A stretch of DNA of 64,000 bases from Brucella pseudogrignonensis (lineage in GTDB: Bacteria; Pseudomonadota; Alphaproteobacteria; Rhizobiales; Rhizobiaceae), in assembly GCF_032190615.1 (NCBI RefSeq), contig NZ_JAVLAT010000002.1:541001-605000 (forward strand). Direction: 5' to 3'. Positions 60,854-64,000 of this stretch are shown here, one piece after another. Position 1 is the stretch's first letter, and each line of letters starts with the position of its first letter. A program made the position numbers and the translations under genes. The notes beneath the pieces were generated by a model. The model did no database searches. It was not told where the DNA came from and saw only the letters and a list, made by a program, of their open reading frames with translations.

Positions 60854-61879
60854 ATGAAACACCTGAAATCCCTGCTTTTAGCATCTGCCTTTATGACTGT
60901 TCTGAGCGGAGCGGCTTTTGCCGCCGAGCGCGAAGGCGTCGTTGTGTCGATAAAGCCGCTGCATTCGCTGGTCTCTGCAGTGATGCAGGGTGTCGGCGAG
61001 CCGACATTGATCGTTCAGGGGGCGGGATCGGAGCACTCTTATAGTCTCAAGCCTTCTGATGCGAAGGCGATTGAGGGCGCAAAAGTTATTTTCTGGGCAG
61101 GCCCTTCGATGGAAACATTTCTCGATAAGCCAATCGACACACTGGGCGAAGGCGCAAAAGTGGTCGCGCTTGGTGAAACAGATGGTTTGACGAAGCTAAA
61201 ATTCCGTGAAGGTGGACCGTTTGAGGCACACGATCACGGACATGACCATGGTGCTGAAGCGCATTCCCATGACAGTCATGATCACAAGCATGATGACGGG
61301 CACGATCATAAGCATGATCACGCCGATGAGGCCGCTGAAAAGGGCCATGATCATCACCATGGCGAGTTTGATCTGCATTTCTGGCTAGATCCGCAGAATG
61401 GCAAGGTGCTGGTTGGTAATATCGCCAAGGTTTTGAGCGAGAGCGATCCGGAACATGCAGCGCAATATGAAAAGAATGCTGCTGATTATGCCGACAAGCT
61501 GGATGCGTTGAATAAGGATATTGAAACGGAACTTCAGCCTGTCAAAGACAAGCCGTTCATCGTCTTCCACGATGCATACCAGTATTTTGAGAATCGTTTT
61601 GGCGTTAAGGCAGCTGGATCAATCACGGTCAGCCCGGAAAAGGCACCGGGTGCGGCGCGCATCAAAGACATTCACGAGAAAATCAAATCGCTGGGTGCTG
61701 TCTGTGTTTTCTCTGAACCGCAATTCGAACCCAAGCTGGTCAATACCGTTATTGATGGAACAGACGCAAAGACGGGCGTTCTAGATCCGCTTGGTGCGGA
61801 ATTGAAAGACGGCCCGGACCTTTATCCGCAGCTTATTCGTAATCTGGCTGACTCACTGAAAAATTGTTTGTCGAAATAG
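60854..61879 (+). CDS. znuA: Zinc ABC transporter, periplasmic binding protein
   Basis: Zinc-binding protein of ZnuABC, 341 residues with signal peptide (LLLASAFMTVLSGAAFA). Zinc ligands are His in KPLHSLV, the His of FDLHFWLDPQN and of FHDAYQYFENRFG, plus the C-terminal DPLGAEL Asp/Glu. A His/Asp-rich loop of ~45 residues (HDHGHDHGAEAHSHDSHDH and repeats, coding 61229-61365) lies between the first and second ligands, typical of ZnuA and involved in zinc capture. Confidence 0.95.
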   Translation: MKHLKSLLLASAFMTVLSGAAFAAEREGVVVSIKPLHSLVSAVMQGVGEPTLIVQGAGSEHSYSLKPSDAKAIEGAKVIFWAGPSMETFLDKPIDTLGEGAKVVALGETDGLTKLKFREGGPFEAHDHGHDHGAEAHSHDSHDHKHDDGHDHKHDHADEAAEKGHDHHHGEFDLHFWLDPQNGKVLVGNIAKVLSESDPEHAAQYEKNAADYADKLDALNKDIETELQPVKDKPFIVFHDAYQYFENRFGVKAAGSITVSPEKAPGAARIKDIHEKIKSLGAVCVFSEPQFEPKLVNTVIDGTDAKTGVLDPLGAELKDGPDLYPQLIRNLADSLKNCLSK

Positions 61880-61930
61880 CACTGGTCACACCTTCATTCC
61901 GGGACCCCACCCGGAAGTGGCCAGTTGTTG

Positions 61931-61960
61931 TGCCGGACCGTCTTAAATGATGGTCCGGCA
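61931..61960 (+). terminator. Hairpin after znuA
   Basis: Perfect 9-bp stem TGCCGGACC / GGTCCGGCA (61931-61939, 61952-61960) 52 nt after the stop codon. No long T tract follows. Confidence 0.6.
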
Positions 61961-62093
61961 TAACTGATCAGTGAAAGCTGATTAAACCAATAAGGAACTT
62001 ATTTTGCGTTCATTCCATGGGGCGCATCGAGTTTGGTTCGATTGCTGAATATCATGCTTAAAGGTGGCTTTGCTGCCTCTTTTCAGCTAAACT

Positions 62094-62114
62094 GATGTAA
62101 TGATATAACATTAA
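62094..62114 (+). promoter_or_regulatory. Zur box upstream of the COG0523 GTPase gene
   Basis: GATGTAATGATATAACATTAA-type element (given in full only by position): matches the 60775 box in 17 of 21 positions, including GATGTAAT and ATAACAT halves. Located 58 nt before the start codon. Confidence 0.75.
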
Positions 62115-62172
62115 ATTAGCTAGCAATGCTGCAAGCGCAGCTGATCTTACAAACGCCAGCGAAGGATTTGTC

Positions 62173-63372
62173 ATGAAAAGGCTTCCCGTCACTGTTTTAT
62201 CCGGCTTTCTCGGTGCCGGTAAGACGACACTTCTTAATCATGTTCTCAATAATCGTGAGAATCGCCGTGTTGCAGTGATCGTCAATGATATGAGCGAAAT
62301 CAATATTGATGCAGCATTGGTCCGCGAAGGTGGGGCCGACCTGTCACGCACTGAAGAACAGCTTGTTGAAATGACCAATGGCTGCATTTGCTGCACCTTG
62401 CGAGATGATCTTCTCAAAGAAGTGGCGCAACTTGCTGCACAAGATCGGTTCGATTACCTGCTGATCGAATCGACTGGCATATCCGAGCCTTTACCCGTTG
62501 CCGCCACATTCGAATTTCGCGATGAGAAGGGCGAAAGCCTGTCTGATCTCGCGCGTCTTGATACGATGGTCACGGTCGTTGACGCCGCCAATTTGCTCAA
62601 AGACTATTCCTCCAGCGATTTTCTGCGGGATCGCGGCGAGTCGCTTGGTGACGAAGATGAGCGCACGCTGGTCGATCTGCTGGTCGAGCAGATCGAATTT
62701 GCGGATGTCGTGATACTTAACAAGGTTTCGACTGCGTCCACAGAAGAACTCGACCTAGCGCGTAAAGTGATCCGTTCGCTTAATCCTGATGCCCGGATTG
62801 AAGAAGTCGATTTCGGCCAGATTCCGCTGGATGCTATTCTCAATACGAAGCGCTTTGATTTCAATCGCGCACATGAGCATCCACTTTGGTATAAAGAACT
62901 ATACGGCTTCAATGACCATATTCCCGAAACAGAAGAATATGGTGTTCGCTCATTCGTCTATCGGGCGCGGCGACCGTTTGATCCGGCACGTTTCCAAGCT
63001 TTCATCGACAAAAGTTGGCCGGGTGTTGTCCGCACCAAGGGCTTTTTCTGGCTGGCAACGCGTCCTGATTATGTGGGTGAACTGAGCCAGGCCGGTGCAT
63101 TGGTTCGAACAAACAAGCGCGGGCGCTGGTGGTCGGCAATTCCGCGCAGCTATTGGCCTCAGGAACCCGAATGGCATCGTGCGATGCAGGACTATCTCGA
63201 CGCTGAATGGGGTGATCGTCGGCAGGAGATTGTCTTTATCGGCGTCGATCCCATGGATAAAGCGTCGATCATTGCCAAGCTTGATAGTTGTCTGGTGACG
63301 GAAGAGGTGTTTAAGCCGGAAAGCTGGCGACGACTCAACGATCCGTTTCCGAGTTGGTCTGCTGCAGCTTAA
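62173..63372 (+). CDS. COG0523 zinc-chaperone GTPase (ZigA-like)
   Basis: G3E-family GTPase of the CobW/COG0523 group; Zur-controlled members deliver zinc to enzymes under starvation (ZigA, ZagA, ZNG1). 399 residues: Walker [14 protein letters not shown] (~10-22), the metal-binding GCICC (CxCC) near residue 75, switch motif ESTGISEP, and NKV for guanine recognition (VILNKVS). The C-terminal CobW_C domain has [14 protein letters not shown]. The Zur-like box upstream supports the zinc role over cobalamin or nitrile hydratase. Confidence 0.9.
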   Translation: MKRLPVTVLSGFLGAGKTTLLNHVLNNRENRRVAVIVNDMSEINIDAALVREGGADLSRTEEQLVEMTNGCICCTLRDDLLKEVAQLAAQDRFDYLLIESTGISEPLPVAATFEFRDEKGESLSDLARLDTMVTVVDAANLLKDYSSSDFLRDRGESLGDEDERTLVDLLVEQIEFADVVILNKVSTASTEELDLARKVIRSLNPDARIEEVDFGQIPLDAILNTKRFDFNRAHEHPLWYKELYGFNDHIPETEEYGVRSFVYRARRPFDPARFQAFIDKSWPGVVRTKGFFWLATRPDYVGELSQAGALVRTNKRGRWWSAIPRSYWPQEPEWHRAMQDYLDAEWGDRRQEIVFIGVDPMDKASIIAKLDSCLVTEEVFKPESWRRLNDPFPSWSAAA

Positions 63373-63375
63373 ATC

Positions 63376-63810
63376 TTACTCAGCCGAAAGTATGGCAAGT
63401 TCCGAGGCCCTGCTGTCGGCAAGTGTACGATGATCGAGCACATTGGCGATAGCTTCACGCACATCCAGCATCATGTGGCGAACTTCGCATTCCGTCTCAT
63501 CGCAGTCGTCACATGGTTGATAATCGGTCTTGCTGGCACAGGCGATCGGCGCAAGCGCACCGTCCAACGCACGGATAATATTGCCAATGTGAATTTCATT
63601 GGCTGGACGCGCCAGACAAAACCCCCCGCCTTTGCCTTTACGACTAAGGACAAAGCCCGCATTGCGCAGTTCGGTGAATATATTATCGAGAAATTTGCGC
63701 GGAATATGATGACGCTCAGCAATCTCGCTTGCTGAAACCAACTGGCCATCGGAGACACCTGCGAGATGCACCATAGCTTTCAGGCCGTATTTGCCTTTTT
63801 TCGTTAGCAT
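63376..63810 (-). CDS. Rrf2-family regulator with cysteine cluster
   Basis: 144-residue Rrf2 protein. Winged helix at 1-65 (TKKGKYGLKAMVHLA, IPRKFLDNIFTELRNAGFVLSRKGKGGGF) and a C-terminal cysteine region with Cys91, Cys100, Cys103 and Cys108, in the place where IscR, NsrR and RirA bind an iron-sulfur cluster. Spacing does not fit one of these clearly and the N-terminus is unlike RirA. Target genes are not evident; the neighbour beyond the window edge may be one. Confidence 0.85.
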   Translation of the reverse strand: MLTKKGKYGLKAMVHLAGVSDGQLVSASEIAERHHIPRKFLDNIFTELRNAGFVLSRKGKGGGFCLARPANEIHIGNIIRALDGALAPIACASKTDYQPCDDCDETECEVRHMMLDVREAIANVLDHRTLADSRASELAILSAE

Positions 63811-63939
63811 TGCATCCCTGTTGTCATATCCGGCGGACGATCTAAACTCTGTTTCTCTCTTTTAAAAGAATTAGGCAGGAAAGCGGGGCGGGACAAGTTA
63901 CCTTCGCGTCGCATGCGGTGACACAAAGAGTATTTTGTT

Positions 63940-64000
63940 TCAAACCGAGTTGCCTTGCAGGGCCAATGCCAGTGCGCCCTGCAAACTATCCCGCTGCGCG
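63940..64000 (-). CDS. Possible 3' end of a gene cut by the window edge
   Basis: On the minus strand the last 58 bases before a TGA encode AQRDSLQGALALALQGNSV, a coding-like C-terminus with no stop up to the edge. Too short to name. The stretch 63811-63939 otherwise shows only the promoter side of the Rrf2 gene. Confidence 0.3.
   Translation of the reverse strand, partial: AQRDSLQGALALALQGNSV

Noticed and set aside
61229..61365. Short direct repeats that look like a CRISPR or tandem array
   Set aside because: They are CATGATCAC-type codons for the His/Asp-rich loop of ZnuA, in frame and without spacers.

Overview
The window comes from an alphaproteobacterium of the order Hyphomicrobiales, family Brucellaceae, most likely the Ochrobactrum/Brucella group. 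The evidence is a rhizobial-type flagellar set (motB-motC-motD, a motE-like gene, flaF-flbT, DUF1217 and DUF6468 proteins), an OmpR-type regulator matching Brucella FtcR, a probable speF RNA leader before an ornithine decarboxylase, and several families of short palindromic intergenic repeats. No tRNA, rRNA, IS element, prophage or CRISPR array was seen.

Layout. 1-5.8 kb: 3' part of a sigma-54-type regulator without GAFTGA, a DUF882 murein-peptidase-like protein, eda, a free-standing muramidase and trhO. 6.1-8.6 kb: molybdate transporter modABC. 8.7-15 kb: two GNAT acetyltransferases, a small membrane protein, a NicO permease plus DUF1007 pair resembling ZevBA, a LysR regulator, and ornithine decarboxylase with its leader RNA. 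15.1-22.5 kb: a surface-polysaccharide group (Wzz-type co-polymerase, Wzx-like flippase, DUF6492 protein, WecG/TagA-type, GT4 and GT2 glycosyltransferases). 22.5-58.1 kb: one contiguous flagellar cluster. 58.1-63.4 kb: a PilZ protein, then the zinc genes zur-znuB-znuC / znuA and a COG0523 zinc GTPase. The end holds an Rrf2 regulator and the edge of another gene.

The flagellar cluster carries the export apparatus (flhA, flhB, fliP, fliQ, fliR, fliI, candidate fliH and fliJ), switch and motor (fliG, fliM, fliN, motA-E, fliL), rod/ring/hook genes (flgA-L, fliE, fliF), one flagellin, the flagellin regulators flaF/flbT, a flagellar lytic transglycosylase and ftcR. I see no fliA, flgM, fliD, fliS, fliO or visNR in the cluster.

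Three regulatory observations stand out. (1) A 15-bp element near CAAGCTTCGCGCAAG, with CAAG repeated at 11-bp spacing, lies 28-52 nt before the first gene of seven flagellar transcription units and is a good candidate for the FtcR box. (2) The flagellin mRNA appears to begin with a compact three-way-junction leader placed right at the predicted transcription start. (3) Near-identical Zur-box-like 21-mers lie before znuA/znuC and before the COG0523 GTPase, defining a local zinc regulon.
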